Position numbers and translations under genes: made by a program. A stretch of 64,000 nucleotides of DNA, from the NCBI RefSeq assembly GCF_003576645.1, contig NC_044930.1, positions 3,442,265-3,506,264 of the forward strand. The letters run 5' to 3'. The notes below the pieces were generated by a model that did no database searches, was not told the DNA's origin, and saw nothing but the letters and a program-made list of their open reading frames with translations. The stretch is from Ipomoea triloba (lineage: Eukaryota; Streptophyta; Magnoliopsida; Solanales; Convolvulaceae). Positions 21,657 through 35,479 of this stretch are shown here, in pieces (positions within the stretch are counted from its first letter, which is position 1; each line of letters starts with the position of its first letter).

Positions 21657-24399
21657 TTACAGATATCTCCCAATTAGTATATCATACAATACAACTCGAG
21701 ATCTCGCTGTGTGTATTAGCAATTCACGCGAATTTCAGTAATTCAAACGAAGTATTTCGAAATTTGAAGATCAAAACTCAAACAAAAAATAGGCGAAATC
21801 GGAATTGAAATCCACTAACACAGGTAATCGAGGACTAGGCCGGAGGGACAGATGAGAATGGCCGAGATATTGAGCAAACCCCTCCGCCCTGTCTCGGTAT
21901 CGAGTATGATAGCCGAGATTGGAGAGGAGATCCGATGAATGCACACCGACCTTCAAACTGCGATGAAGTTCTATCCGTGTAGTCTAAGGGAGCTGCATTT
22001 CTTTTCTTCTTTATTTATTCCGTACATCACGTACTCCATGAACCGGCCCATATCCGGTCCAAGATCCCGACCCGTGATTAGATAAATCGAGCAAATATAA
22101 TTTCAAATTTAATACGGAATATCAAATGTTGATATTGTAACATAATTAATAATAATAATTAATACTACTCAACAAAATAAATTATATCAAATTATGTAGG
22201 AAGTACTTTTTATATATATCTAATCTAATCTAAACACATAATAAATGTGAATGAAGGTTATACCCCTCATTTATGTCCGTTTTTTCCGTTAAGTTATTTT
22301 GTACATTATGCTATAAAAGTTGTACTACATAATATTTTGGACAAATATACCCCTACCGTTATAACTTTCGTTATCTTTTCCACTATTGTTACTATGCACA
22401 TGCATCCACCATATATTTTCTTATCTTCTTCAATAATAATAATAATCAATTTATAAAAATACTTTACATTATTATTATTATTATTATTATTATTTACTAT
22501 ATTAAAATTTAAATAAATTTAAAATTTTAATATCAAATACTAATATTGAGCACCTATTTTTGCGTATCGCGCATAAGAAAAACTAGTAGAGTCCAATAAA
22601 AATCTAAACTCCAAATGTTTGTGGCAAAAATCAAACTCCATCACAAGAATTAAGTATTAAGTGAAATTTCTCGTACTACTGAATTTATACAATTTGTGCA
22701 ATAATAGATATTGTGTGAAATTATCTGACATGAAACATGTAATATTTGTATTTAAAATGTAACTTTTTGTATATACAGTCACACATAAAAAATATTGCAT
22801 TTTAACTAAAAAGTATAATTATTTGTTGTGCAAGGTCATTAAACTTACAATATGTGAATGAATCATCAAATCCTCAAAATATGTGTAATTAAAATCTTTT
22901 TTATGATTTCTCCCAATATAATCCATTCACATTACTTACATAATAGTTTACATTTCCTCTATCTCATTAACTGAGATGAAATATTGAAATATATAACTCA
23001 ATTTGCACTAACCGAATAATAAATAAAAGAAAAAAAAATCACATTATACATATTTTGTTTGTTTAATTGTTCAATTGTACATATTTTACTTATTTAATGT
23101 TCAATTGCCAGCTTTCGATAGGATAAGTTTATTGGTGTTATTAGTTTGAGACAACCAATTAAACAACCTAAACTGGTTTATCTTATTGTGGTCCCTTACA
23201 TGCTAAGGTCACAATGCAGGGTTCACCTACAACTAATATTCGGGTAGCAACTATCAATTTTTTTTTTTTAAATCAAAATGATCCAGTTACATATGTTTTA
23301 AGTTCAATGATTTAATTTAATAATGTAATTATACAAATGTTATAAGAGCATCATTAATAGTGAAGTTTTTGTTTTTGTTTTTGTTTTTTGTTTTTTTGTT
23401 GTGATTTTTGATAAGTTTTTGTATGTGTAATAGGAAAAAGAAAATGGATGAGAAGAAAAAAAAACAAATATAATTTTTAAAAAATAAAATAAAATAAAAA
23501 GTTGTCAGACGCGTATCTGGCACGTCTGACGCGCCCAACGGGCGCCTGCTGTGCACGAAACGTCGTTTGTTTGTTTTCTTGGTCACTATTTTGCAGAGCA
23601 TCCGAAATTTTCCCTCCACCAAGTCAGCAAGCACTATTAAAAAAAATCAATAAAAAGCTTTTGATGTAGATGCTATAAGTTTAGTCCTCTATTTGACAAT
23701 TTATCATTTTATTTTATTAACTATTTTCTATACAGCCAAAGACCTTGTGGTCTAGTGGCACTCGGTTTACACTCCCACATAAAGGGAAATGAGCCCATGT
23801 TTGGAGACAATTGTTGACTCTTTGTGCTTCAGTTACTACTCAAAAACTACTCAACCGGGGTGGCCCAAGTCGAGCCCATGTTTGGGCCACGTCTAAGGCA
23901 GCCAACCCCCCTTTATTTATGAGAGTGGAGGTAGTCCTTTATCTTGTTTGGGCCCCCTTAAACACTTGTAATAGTTTTACATATTCCTTGTGATACACGT
24001 TCTTTGTTTTTCTCTTTCTATATATATATAGTATTTTAAAAATATTTATACCGATTATATGATCACACATAATCGATATTGGTAATCATTTCAATTTCAT
24101 ATTCCTACCAAACATATGAAGTACTTTGAGCAAAAACAATTTCAATTATCAACGACTTGATTCCCATTCCAATTTAAATTCATATATCGGAACCAAACAC
24201 ACCTTAAAACTATACAATTGGCACAGGGCCCTAAAAGTGGAGCCATATCGGCATATCGCAATTTGCACAACCTATTCAATACTACTCATAACTCACTCCG
24301 TCATTCGTACTCCGTTTGTTTCCTAACCGTACCTTACAGTAAATCACAGGTTTTCGTAACCCGGCTTCACCAACAACAGGCTCCGTTAAACAGCTGCCC
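21657..24399. other. Spacer between divergent ELMO and RPRD1-like genes
   Basis: The part next to 21656 is the ELMO 5' leader and promoter. The rest is AT-rich: an (ATT)n run at about 22470-22492, one MITE copy at 23345-23674, and a repeat-like segment at about 23740-23960 containing 'tggtctagtgg', a possible polymerase III A box of a SINE remnant. No supported protein gene. Confidence 0.5.
23345..23674. mobile_element. MITE-like element with AGAGCATC ends (copy 3 of 3)
   Basis: The left end AGAGCATCATTAATAG and the right end GATGTAGATGCT are partly inverted. The triplet ATA flanks both sides (23342-23344 and 23675-23677). The interior shares the T-rich arm and the GC-rich CAGACGCG core with copies at 494 and 955. 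Confidence 0.5.
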
Positions 24400-26646
24400 C
24401 TCTCATTCATTCTCACCCAAATTCCTTTCTCTCAGCTAGGGTTTCTGAAGCTCCGACCATCTAAACCGAGTATGTCTCAGCTCTTTTTCCCCTCCTTCAA
24501 TGCACTCATGCATATATCTAGGTGAGTTTTCGGTTCTACAAAAAAATTAATTTTTGCGTTTTGTTCTTTCTCGTTTGCAGGGATTTTTGAAATTGATTGC
24601 TCCAGGAGTGCAAATGTGGAGAGAATGAAAGCGTTTCAGTTCGAGGTGAAGTTTTTATATTTTTAAATCGTTTTTTTTATTTTGAGAATTTACTTTCGCG
24701 TCAATAATTGTAGGCTGCTTGTCACTGGTGCTATTGGCTAATTAGTGATTTTTGCCCCCTTTTTATCTATCAGACTGTTCCTGAGTTCGCAGAAAACTGA
24801 GTGAGCTTTTAATTTTCAGGTAATGTATATCTCTTTTCGGTTATTCTTTTCCATGGACATGCTTTGATGGAGGTGGAATGTATCATTAGTGGAATTGAGT
24901 GAATGCATAATTCCAAAAGTAATTTGGCTAACTAATATCTGTTGTTTCGTGTACATGTTTAGGTTAAGTGACTGTTGTCTGTTAATCATGATTTAATTTT
25001 ATAAAAAAAGGCTATTGAATTCAAATTACTTGTTTGTTGCTCCTACAAGTATCTATGTTGTCACTTGCCAATTATCAACGCCCCGAGTGAGTAAGATTGC
25101 CTTTTTACTTGGGGCGATAGGATCAGAAAAATGTATGGGTGAGCTGTACTCCCTTCCTTTATATTATTTTTCTTCCCCTTCAATTAAGGCTAGAGGATAA
25201 TTCAGCATTCTCAATGGCAGAGCCAGCCACCAAATTTAGTGAATACAATGACCGGGCTATTATTTTTTAAGACATGCATATATATTTAAATTATTTTCAT
25301 TAATAAATTATTCAATTTACTATAGTCTAAGCTGTATAGAAAATTTAAAGTACTTCTCTTTCAATAATTATAATTGAAAATACACTTTCAACACTTGCTG
25401 TAACCACTGGTAAAATCAAAGCTAATTATACAAGGAAAAAAAACTAATGGAAATACAATATTTTTTTTTGACTCCACTTATTTTTTAGCAAGAGAACCGA
25501 CCTCTTTAATATTTGAAAATGCAGAGTTATAGTGCATATCCTGGACATAAGTCTCAACTCGATATATAATGTCGGAAGATCCACAAGTGAACATTTAAAA
25601 GATAAAATTGAGACAACTGAATAATAACTTTTTTCTTATTAAAAGTTGCGATTGAGTTAGTTGTACTTTAAAAATTATACTTCTTATGTATATAGTGACT
25701 CCTAAAATTTTAATTTTTTGGGGTTTAATTTTAAAATTGATCATAATATCATATAGATAATTAATAAATACCAAAATTTGAGTGGGATCAATTGACCCAT
25801 TTAAATGGCTATTGCTCTGCCACTGAGTATTCTAGCTTTGGTATCAACTGTTAGAGTTGTAGTTCATTTCCCATCTCGGGTAAATCTCTGTATTTTAACC
25901 ACTGTTATGTGTTAAGTGAATATATTGTTAGGAAATGCCAAAAATAGTTGCAGATAATAAGTGGAGCATGCGAAGCCAGTGTAAATGTTTGTGAGGAGGA
26001 ACTGAATTATTATAAATTATGACTTGTTCTTCCTATACTGAAAACTGTGAGTCCAACTAGGGAGCTTCAAATTTTATAGAATACTGATGAATATTTTGTT
26101 CTGCTCTGAGCCTCTGATTGCCAGTGGATAGCACAATGGTCCAATATAGTTGCTTAAATGCAATAAGATATCATTAGATAGTCTATACATTCCCCAGTCA
26201 AGAGGGTCACGTACAGACTCCAGGTGGAACTAGATAATGGATTGCAACATAAAAAAAGGAAAAATATTTTGTGAATTATAATTTAGGTTAGTATTGAATT
26301 TTTCATTCTTTAGCTGGATCTGATGTAGGACTATTATTCATCAAATTTCTTGGTCAAATACTTAATCTCCTGTTTATTTAAGCTTATCTTGATGGAGGTA
26401 GGACTTGGAAAGGATAAAAACTCTTTTTAAAGTCCAACCATTGTTGAACTCTTCATTATTAGAAGAGCACAAGGGAAATATTTAGACTATGGACCACCAC
26501 ATAAACCAGTGTCCCGTAACTTTTGTTTTGAGTGGCAAATTATTTTGTACTTTTCTTGCTAATGCATATCATAGATTTGTAGTTATGTTTCATTATAAAT
26601 TATTTCTATTGCAGGGAGTTTTAGTGTAAGCATCACAAGCAAGAGG
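24400..26646 (+). promoter_or_regulatory. 5' leader region of the RPRD1-like gene, probably with spliced non-coding exons
   Basis: The 'ctagggtttctgaagctccgacc' segment near 24436-24462 is typical of plant leader starts and is followed by a possible donor (GA|GTATGT). A further leader exon could begin after 'tcgtttgcag' at 24581. The last leader segment begins after 'ttctattgcag' at 26615 and runs to the start codon. No open frame of interest lies upstream. A weak MITE-like segment with inverted TGGCAGAGC ends spans about 25215-25822. Exon borders here are not anchored by coding continuity, so they are tentative. Confidence 0.4.
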
Positions 26647-29600
26647 ATGGGTGATGAAGCTTTTGATGGGCAAACCTTGACTGAAAAGTTGTCTAAACTT
26701 AACAGTTCACAACAAAGCATAGAATGTATCCTTTTAATAAAAGATTGAGTTGTTTCATGTCTCTTTTGCTGCTGTAATAATAGCTAAAAGTGATTGTATG
26801 CGAGCAAACACAAAGAAACTAAGCTAACCTTGTAAAATAAATCATTGCAGATTATTTCTCTCTTTTAACAAAATTCCTTCATGGTTAATTTGGTCTTTTT
26901 TGGGAGGATTATTAGATCTTTCCCCTTTTGTGTGTGTGTGTGTGTGGAGTCCTTTCATTGTGATGGACGTGATGTAATAAATATTAGTATATCACCCTTA
27001 AAGCCTGAAGTGCAGCACTATGCCCCACTTCACCTCACTATTGCTAGTATTCCATGTGTTTCACATGACTTCGTTCTTGACAGTCTGAGTAGTGCTGCAT
27101 AGGCTAGAGCTTTGACAGCACTAATGCCCTTTTTTTTTTTTTTTTAAATAATTTATCCCTTCTGTAAGTGGCTTTTGAGTTCCAATATTTCATTTTAAAT
27201 ATTGCAAGTTCATTCCGTTAACCTGTTCATTTACTTATCAATTCTCCCATTTTGAAAAAAAAATCACAGTGGGTTAAAAATTCAGAGATGCTTTTTCAGA
27301 AAAGATAATGTTGGCATTTAACTACAACCTTTTGTATTTCTACAAGGACCATTTTGAGTTTCATGCTTGTAACTTCTTGTTTTCAAATTCCTTGAGTTAC
27401 CCAGAGAATGACCTGCAATAATTTATGCAGTCTCCATCTCCCATTTTGAAAAGTTTAAGAGATTGATGCTTTCTATCTTAAAGAAAATGCAAGAATAAGT
27501 AGGTCTTTCTACTTCTAGTACTAATAACATCCTAGTATTGAGCAAAATATGGTTAGATGATTATTCTGTTTGTTTTTAAGCTTATGGAGCCTGGATTGTT
27601 TCTTTAACATTCAATCAGCGTTGTCTCGTTGGTGCACTTCATTCAGGAAAAAAGCCAAGCAAATTGTTGAAACATGGGATAAATTATTTAAATCTGCACA
27701 GAAAGAGCAGCGTGTTGCATTTTTATATTTGGCCAATGATATCCTGCAAAATAGTCGTCGCAAAGGCAGTGAGTTTGTCAATGAATTCTGGAAGGTCCTA
27801 CCAGCTGCTCTTAAGCAAGTTTATGAAAGTGGTCATGAATCTGGGAAGAAAGTTGCATCCAGATTGGTAATTCTTTTAACCTCTTTATGTGGCTGGTGTT
27901 TTTCTATATTCTATCAGTTTCCTAGTCAAGAAATAAAGTTGAAGTTGCATTTAATCTCGGTCTACAAGATTGAGGTCTGGCTCAGTCACAATGAACAACC
28001 TAAATTATGAGTGCTGAGCTTGCTGGATTTTTGAAAATAATAATTTGGAATAGAGTCCTCCCCAACCCACCAAAAAAAACCCAAAAATTATGAAGCTTCA
28101 TTTTTCTCCTTCATTTCTTCAATACCATATTTACTGGCAACTTTGACTGGGGACACAGAATTTTTTTTTTAAAAAAGGACCTTCAATGCGCGCGCGCACA
28201 CACACACACACACATATATTCAAGTAATCTTGCTTGATGCTGAAGGGCTGACTGAGAAATTGTGCAAAATGTTTTTTCAAATTAGATTTAACTCTATCTT
28301 ATAACCAGTTTTGTCCAACAGTGTGGGAGTTCCTCTCTTCATACATGTGTGTGTGTGTCTATATATATATATGGATGATGCACTGTTATGTCATTTGTGG
28401 TAAACCGGCAAATATCTTTTTATTTTTTTATTTTTATTTTATTTTTTAAATAACATAGTCAAAGTAGTGTGCTTGTGATATGTTGCAAAACCAAGTGTTT
28501 TTTCTGAAGTTGAACTTCTAACAAACCTAATTCCTAAAGCCTTCTATGCTGTTTATCCCCAGAGAAAATGTGTGTGTGTGTGTTTTGCTAAATTGTGTAG
28601 CACTCGGAAGCATATTATCTAGGTTTAGGATTTCCCTTATCAAAATAAAAATCCTGGGGTTTATGATTTCTCATCAGCAACCTTTGGTAGACTAATAATT
28701 TGTGACAAAATGCAGATTTAAATGCAGCCTTCTTCTCAAACTATAGTATTTTTTCAAGTCCTCTTATTCTATATCTATTTGCACTTTATTAGGTTGACAT
28801 ATGGGAAGAGAGAAAAGTTTTTGGATCTAGGGGTCAACTTCTTAAAGATGAAGTGCTGGGTAAAAATCCATCTTTACCAGTCAGCAATGGCAAGAATCCA
28901 AACCCTATAAAGGTTATAAAGAGAGATGCTCATTCTTTGAGAATTGTAAGTATCATATCTTTTTGCTTCAAAAATCAGACTGTTCTCTTTTTTGGATGTG
29001 ATATCTGATTGATTGTCTGAACATCCAGAAATTGGCTGTCGGGGATCTTCCTGAAAAAATTATAACAGCATTCCAGGTGGTCCATGATGAAAACACCAAT
29101 GAAAAAGCTGCCTTAAATAAGTGTAAGGATGCTCTTTCTCATTTCAAAGAAATGGAGAAAGACATTGCTAACATTTCCTCTCAGGGTAAGAACTCAATTT
29201 CCTTTCATAATGAATTCATACTTCACCTCAATCTCCTTTGGTTATCTTTTAATGTCTTTTAATGGACTAGTAATTTAAAACTTACAAGTTGAATTGAGTT
29301 TTGTTTTCATTCTAAGCGGAAAGGTAACGGCCTTGTTTGGTAAATGACTGTTAGCTGCTTGGGTTAGAGGGTATAACTAGTTGATAACATTAGCTGATTG
29401 TAGAAAATTGTTTGGTAAATTAGTTGTTAGCTGATAGCTGTTTGATATAATTTCTTTTCTCAAAAAGCTAATTGAATAAGTTGCTTTGAGCAACTTTTGA
29501 AATTTTAGCATTTTGGAGTTACAAAAAGCTTATTAACCAAACACTTGTATTGATTTTTGAACCAAGTCAAATAGCAATAGTGGTCAAATAAGCCAAAATT

Positions 29601-32600
29601 GGCTGATAAGCTAACTATTTTACCAAACAGTGCCAACATATTTGTAAATAACCCCTTAAACTTAACAAAATATTGGCCAAGGAAAGTAATATAGGAAAAC
29701 TAAAGGTGGCCGTGGTCCGGTCCAACACTCCAACCGATGGGCCAAAACTGAACTGTACACTATTTGAACCGAACCTGAATCATAACCGTATTAAAAGGTT
29801 ATGGTTAAGGTTCGAACCTAATAACTATGGTTAATGTTAAGGTTTATATTTTTGTCAACCGTGAATTGTCAGTTAATGAACTGAATTGGATGGTAGTTGT
29901 ATGTTGTATGGGAATAAAATTACTCTTAAGATGTAAATATATGTTGTATGTAGTACTTCATAATACTAGTAGTCTCATAGACTCATAGTATTAAGTATGG
30001 TGCAAAATTGAGTTAATTGCATGCATGCATATTCTCGATAGGGTCGGCCCTCTTTCATACAATCATACTCTCACTCTCTCTCAACCAATCAGCTAAGTTA
30101 GTAATGGATATATTATATTTTAAAAACTAAATGTTAAAACTTAAAATGTAATTAAAAAAAAGCGGTTATCCGAAGGTTCATGAACTGCCAAGGAACCGTA
30201 TTTAACAGTTAAGGTTTTGGTTCATGCTATTTATGAACTGTGAACTGAACCAAATCGTGGCCACCTATGAGGAAAACCAGGATGATGACCAATTAACTCC
30301 TTGTGAAGTTAATTTTGATTTCTCAAGTGCTGTTTAATTTATGATACTGCACTCCTCAATTTTTATAACAGACTTCTTTAGTCCCAATGTTATTGGATGC
30401 ACCTATCTTTGAAAGCATTCTTTATCTTTGTTTTCCTATTTTACTTTCTTTTGGAGTTTATAGCATATTCATAACATGAAGATGACTTCACACAAAGCAC
30501 ACTCCTAACTTAAAATTTGAAGTTTATGGTTATACAAGTAATAAGACAAGTGCAAAGGTTCAATGCTGGCAAATCTGTCACCAACTTAATTCTCATATTA
30601 CATGCCTAATTAATCTGAAATTGAAAATTTGAGATGGATTGTATTACTTTGTTATTTCATCTTAACAGCTTGCTTCTGACCACCTTCATTGTGTATTGAT
30701 GTTGCTGTCTACTTTCTTTGGAGAATTGTGATGATAGTTGATACCATTTCTTAAGTCTCATGTAGTATTGGGATACATTTTGATTTGGATAGAAATGTCA
30801 ATTTGACCTTTGTTAATTTTTTCTGTCAAGATTTTGATAACTTAACCTAATTTCATTCAATTTAGTTCCTCCATAAAAAAAAATGCCAGTTGTATTTCAT
30901 TTGTTTACTCGATCCAAAAAATCAGTTATTGACTTGCCACTTATACAGTTTAACAAAACTCCAACTGTTCAGTTTAGTCATTTTTGTTAAAATATCATCA
31001 TTTATCTCTCTCTCTCATCTGACTCCAAAAAAACAGTTAATGACTTGCTACCTGTACAATATTAAAAAAAAATCATAATATTTCGATATTATATAGGTAG
31101 CTGATTTGTCTAGATTGGGTAAAAAAAGATAGAACTGTTACTTTTTTAATAAAGGTACCAAATTGAATATAACTTGACCAATGTATTGAAATATTGGCAG
31201 AAAAAGATAACATGGGACAAAAATGACATATAGTATAGGGTCCAAATTAATACTTTTGAGTTTTGCCCTTTTATCTGATCGGCAGCCATGAAATTCATTT
31301 ACCTGGGTGTATCTGTGTCAGAATTCTTTGGTATGCTGAAGGTATCATGGTACTATCCTAAAAAAATAATTATAAAACTTACTTAAAAAGTTGAGCATAT
31401 TGTGTTGGCTACCTATCCCTGAATTCAAGCTGCATAGATCATAATTGGACTTTATTGTACTTGAGTTTTCTTTTGCCTGCATTTTCCTAACATTCTTTAT
31501 ATGGCATGCACCTTTCTTGCATCCTTTTTTGGATGCGAGTTGAGTTCAATTATGCATGATTCTCCCTGTTTCTTGCTTAAGGATTCTTATTAATCTATTA
31601 TCTTTCAATGGTTGCTCAGGGACTGCACAGGGATCTGAAATGGCGGATAAGATCCAAGAACAGGAGAATGTACTTCAGCAATGCGTTACCCAACTTGAAA
31701 ATTCTGAAGCATCCAGGGTTGCCTTGATTTCTCAACTAATGGAAGCAGTTCAGGATGAAGTATGCTCTTCTATTATTTTTGCCATGCTTCTAGCTATATT
31801 TTAGCACACACTAGTTCTACTATACTGTGTTTAGTGCACTCTAGTTCTTACAGACCCTTGCTTTCCAGGAATCAAAACTGGAGCTTATACGGAATGATAT
31901 GAAGGTGAGGATTCCTCTTCTTCATCTTTAATACCCCTTGTCTTCTCTTATGTGAATTATTTTACTGGCTTAGTAGAATGCTAGATGCAATCTTTTCTTG
32001 TAACTATTGACATATTCAGTTTATTTGATATTATATCCACCTCGATGCATTGGTTGTCATCAAATGGTAATGGACTTAATTCACTCATCAATAATTTTAC
32101 TGGTATACCAAACCATGATCACGCCTTTTTGACCCTCAACATCATTATTGCTTTCCTTTATAAATTCATCAGACCTCTTGTGGCTGTAACCAGAGAACAT
32201 CCACACTAATTTTAACTATACTACTGCCTTAATCATTTGATTCCTGACAAGGTATGTCCAAGAAATCAATCCTATAAGCACTAAAATTTCTGAACCTAGG
32301 TGTTACCTTTGGGACTTCCATTAGACATAAGGTAATCATCATAGCAGCACCGACTTCTAAAGGTAATGCTCATAGTGGTATCATTGTAACAGGGATGTTT
32401 CATCTACTGATAACAATATCTGCAATTATAAGCAGGATACATTGAACTAATCTACAAAGTAGGGATGCCATTTCTAGCTCTAAAACTGATGGGTTGGCTC
32501 AAAAAGACTGTAAAATTAATGGGTTAGGGAAAAAATTGAACTCGATAAGAAAATCAGCCTGATAGCTTAAAACTGATAAACCTGATGGTGTAAGCAGGCT

Positions 32601-35479
32601 AGCCTAATGGTTTGAGCTGCTCAAGGCTTGTCTTTGTTTCACAAGTGATGTGGTACAAAGTACAAAAGGGAGCTCTTGTGTAAAGGCTCCCCCTTAATCT
32701 TTCTCTTTTATAAAATTAAGTTTTTAAGCATAAGTTAATAAATATATTAATATATTTATTACAAAATAAATTATTGTTTATGAAAATAAATATTGAAAAA
32801 TAAAACTTATTATAAATATAATATTATAAACATGAATACAATAATTTTTTATTTGTTAAAATTTTAAATAAAAACAAATTTATTAATATACAAAAATTTA
32901 TATTTATATATTTTATACAAATGTCTAGAGCTGATACATTATGCTTTTGAGTTGGGATTTGAAATTGAAGATTTGGATGGATTAATTGATGTTTTAAGTT
33001 TAAATTTATATTTATTAATGTAAATGTGGTAGTTTGTTAATATTTTAAGTGTAGGACGTTAATTTGAAAATGTCGAGAATTTTAATTGAGCCCGACTAAA
33101 AAGGGCTTGATAGCCCAGTGTTTTAGAGTTAGGGCCTTTTGGCTCAATTAGCCTGAACTGATGAGCTTGATGACCCCGAGCGGGTTTACCTAATTGACAT
33201 CCCTATTTCCCTACCACAAAATACTTTCAGGTACTGGATGTTGTAGTCTGATAACTAATTTGAGGGCAGCATTGTTTTCCACAATTTATGATTTTTAATT
33301 TAATACTCTTGTCAATTTTAGCTGTTTAATCATTGTGCAGATTAGCTGTCCAACTTTTTACTGGTTATATCTGAATCAGGCTTGACTATATATTGTCTAC
33401 TTAAAACATGACTGCATCTTGGGTGACTTGTAACATTTTATTTATACCTGTAACCAAATTTCTTTTGATCGTAAATTTGTCTAAATTGTCTTCAGGTCCA
33501 GACCTGCTCTTTTTATGGTCAATTTCACAAAATTTCATCCCCAAGTTTAAAACATGAATGCATCTTGGCTTTATTTTTAGCATGGCATCTTCTTTCTGTT
33601 GTTGCTAGATACAAGTAAATTGGACTATAAATCTTAATTCATTGGTGTATACCTGCTATTTTTCATTCTCTCTCCCCCCTCCCTCTAGTTTGAGTGTCAT
33701 TTGTTTCTTTGTCAATAAGCTTGGGCTAATTCATGGAACTTAATAAATGAAAATTGCAGAACCTCTGATCTTGTTCTGCTTCCCTGTGGTCAGTAGACAT
33801 GGTATTGCTAGTCTCGGACTCCAGTTGTGAAATGTTTGGAATTTGAATATGTAGTTTTCCGAGAACCTAAGAATTCTGAGGCTTGGGAACAATCAAAGAA
33901 TCAGATATTTAGGTGCAGCTTAAAGTTTTATGAATTTGCATTAAACTTTAAGGGGGCGTTTAGTTCAGGTTATCTCACATAACTCTAGAAATGTAAATAT
34001 TGTAATATCGTATACCCTTGTTTGGTTCAAGGGAATGTGAGATTGCCAAACAATGTTTTTAGGTCATTTTTAGTAACATTCATGTGAATCACATTCCTTC
34101 CAAATTCTTAGGCTTTGTTAGATTCCTGAGATTGTTACATTACCTCAAAATATCCCTTGAACCAAACACCCTCTAATGTTCCATCCTGATTCTCCTTGTG
34201 GGGAATTTACCCTGATTTTATATTACTTCCTGGTTTGACATTTTAAGCATCCTATCAGCAGGTTATGTTTCATTTTAATGGAAATAACATTTCGAGTCAC
34301 TCTGTTTTAATGTTTCTTGTGTTTGAAAGCAAGAAAGTTATGCCCTTCATTTTATTGTAAGAACATTCTTAAGGTTTAACACTAAGGATGTTTACCAAAA
34401 TTTGAATGAATTTACAACTATGCCACTAATTCATTTTGAATTTATGTTGTCCATTCCCTGCTAAATAAGTAAGCAAAACAGTCTGTCTTTTCTTTCAACT
34501 CAATTCCTGTCATTGAACCACAATGCATTTTGTACGTTGAAATGTATCCTAAACAAAATACTCTATAGAATGGGTTGAATGTTGTATGCTCAATTTCTTG
34601 TGTTAGATAATGATTGCAATTCATGTTTTTGGATTTTGGTTGACTCTTCTACTTCATATGCAGGCTGCTCATAAGCAGATTGAACAGGCAGCGAATATGA
34701 GAAAAAGGTTGACATCTCCCTTTCTTCCAATAGAAGCAGCAGCAAGGGCAGCTGAACCGATCCCACCTTCTGCACAGCTGACAAGCGTTGTTCCTTTGCC
34801 TACAAATCCCATTACTTCATTTGCATCTTCCAAACCTACTGACGAGGAAAGCAAGAGAGCAGCAGCTGCCGCTGTTGCTGCAAAACTCGCTGCATCGACA
34901 TCCTCTGCTCAAATGCTGACCTCTGTTCTCTCGAGCCTTGTTGCGGAAGAGGCTGCTGCCTCTATGAGCAGTGGCTTGAAAAGAGGATTTTCTTCCAACT
35001 TACCTTACGGTTCTCCAGAGAAGAGGCCCAAGTTGGACAATCCGGCGACTTTTTCTGATATGAATAAAGCAGATGGAGGTGGTTCCGCCTATTTCTCTAC
35101 AGGCATGCAATCCTTGCCCCAGACAAATCCAATGCCCGCTGCATTCCCTCCACCACCGCCCCCGCCACCCATACCTCCGGCAAATTCCCCTCCAAGTCAA
35201 TTGGTTCAATCTGCAGCTATGATGATGGGCGTTTTACCCTACGGGTATGGTTCTGCCGGTAGCCTCCCACCCCCACCTATGCCCATCGCAACGGGACTGA
35301 CAAGGCCGCCACCACTTCAACCTCCTCAGCAGCCAACACAGCAGCAGCTGCAAATCCCGCAGTCCCATTCTCAGCAACAGCAGCAACAGCCTGTCAGTGG
35401 CGGTTTCTACCCGCCCCCAGGATTCGGTTTCTATGGACAGAGCCCTCAAACAACACCACCTCCTGTTCCCAGGCAATAA
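26647..35479 (+). CDS. CID-domain protein, RPRD1-like (regulation of nuclear pre-mRNA domain; ENTH/VHS superfamily)
   Basis: CID proteins bind the phosphorylated C-terminal repeats of RNA polymerase II; RPRD1/Rtt103-type members couple this to CTD dephosphorylation and transcription termination in the nucleus. Seven coding exons: 26647-26725, 27619-27866, 28793-28945, 29029-29185, 31620-31759, 31869-31904, 34664-35479, giving 542 residues. The CID spans about residues 5-135, with SIESLSRWC, AFLYLANDILQNSRRKG and the following VDIWEERKVFG. A coiled-coil-rich middle (about 165-290) includes the short 36-nt exon 6 joined in phase to AAHKQIEQAANM. The C-terminal half is low-complexity: Ala-rich, a nuclear-localisation-like KRG..SPEKRPK, a poly-Pro run and Gln-rich tracts. 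Exon 7 starts at the acceptor at 34664, not at the in-frame ATG at 34610, which is intronic. Introns 4 and 6 (2.4 and 2.8 kb) are swollen by MITEs. Confidence 0.94.
29329..29634 (+). mobile_element. MITE C (GGCCCTGTTTGG family) in RPRD1-like intron 4
   Basis: The ends are GGCCTTGTTTGGTAAATG and TTTTACCAAACAGTGCC. The 3-bp duplication AAC flanks it (29326-29328 and 29635-29637). The interior is similar to copies at 8131 and 37108, with a small internal insertion near 29545-29580. Confidence 0.75.
29704..30266. mobile_element. Inverted-end element with AGGTGGCC ends in RPRD1-like intron 4
   Basis: The left end reads AGGTGGCCGTGGTCCGG and the right end CCAAATCGTGGCCACCT. The interior has repeated, partly palindromic 'gaaccgaac/gttcatgaac/ggttcgaacc' motifs. 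This is the structure of a common plant MITE type. No target duplication could be fixed. Confidence 0.5.
32461..33204. mobile_element. MITE-like element with AGGGATG ends in RPRD1-like intron 6
   Basis: The left end reads AGGGATGCCAT and the right end ATTGACATCCCT, an imperfect inverted pair. Subterminal regions repeat 'gggttggctcaaaa', 'gggcttgatagccc' and similar motifs. It is non-coding. Confidence 0.45.
33952..34173. mobile_element. Tourist-like MITE with TAA target duplication in RPRD1-like intron 6
   Basis: The 222-bp element starts GGGGGCGTTTAGTTCAGG and ends CCCTTGAACCAAACACCCTC, inverted. TAA flanks both sides (33949-33951 and 34174-34176). A TAA duplication with G-rich ends is the PIF/Harbinger Tourist signature. 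Confidence 0.7.

Noticed and set aside
34610..34663. In-frame ATG upstream of RPRD1-like exon 7 suggesting a separate gene start
   Set aside because: A good acceptor at 34664 continues the upstream exons in phase and completes the known domain order, so the ATG is intronic.
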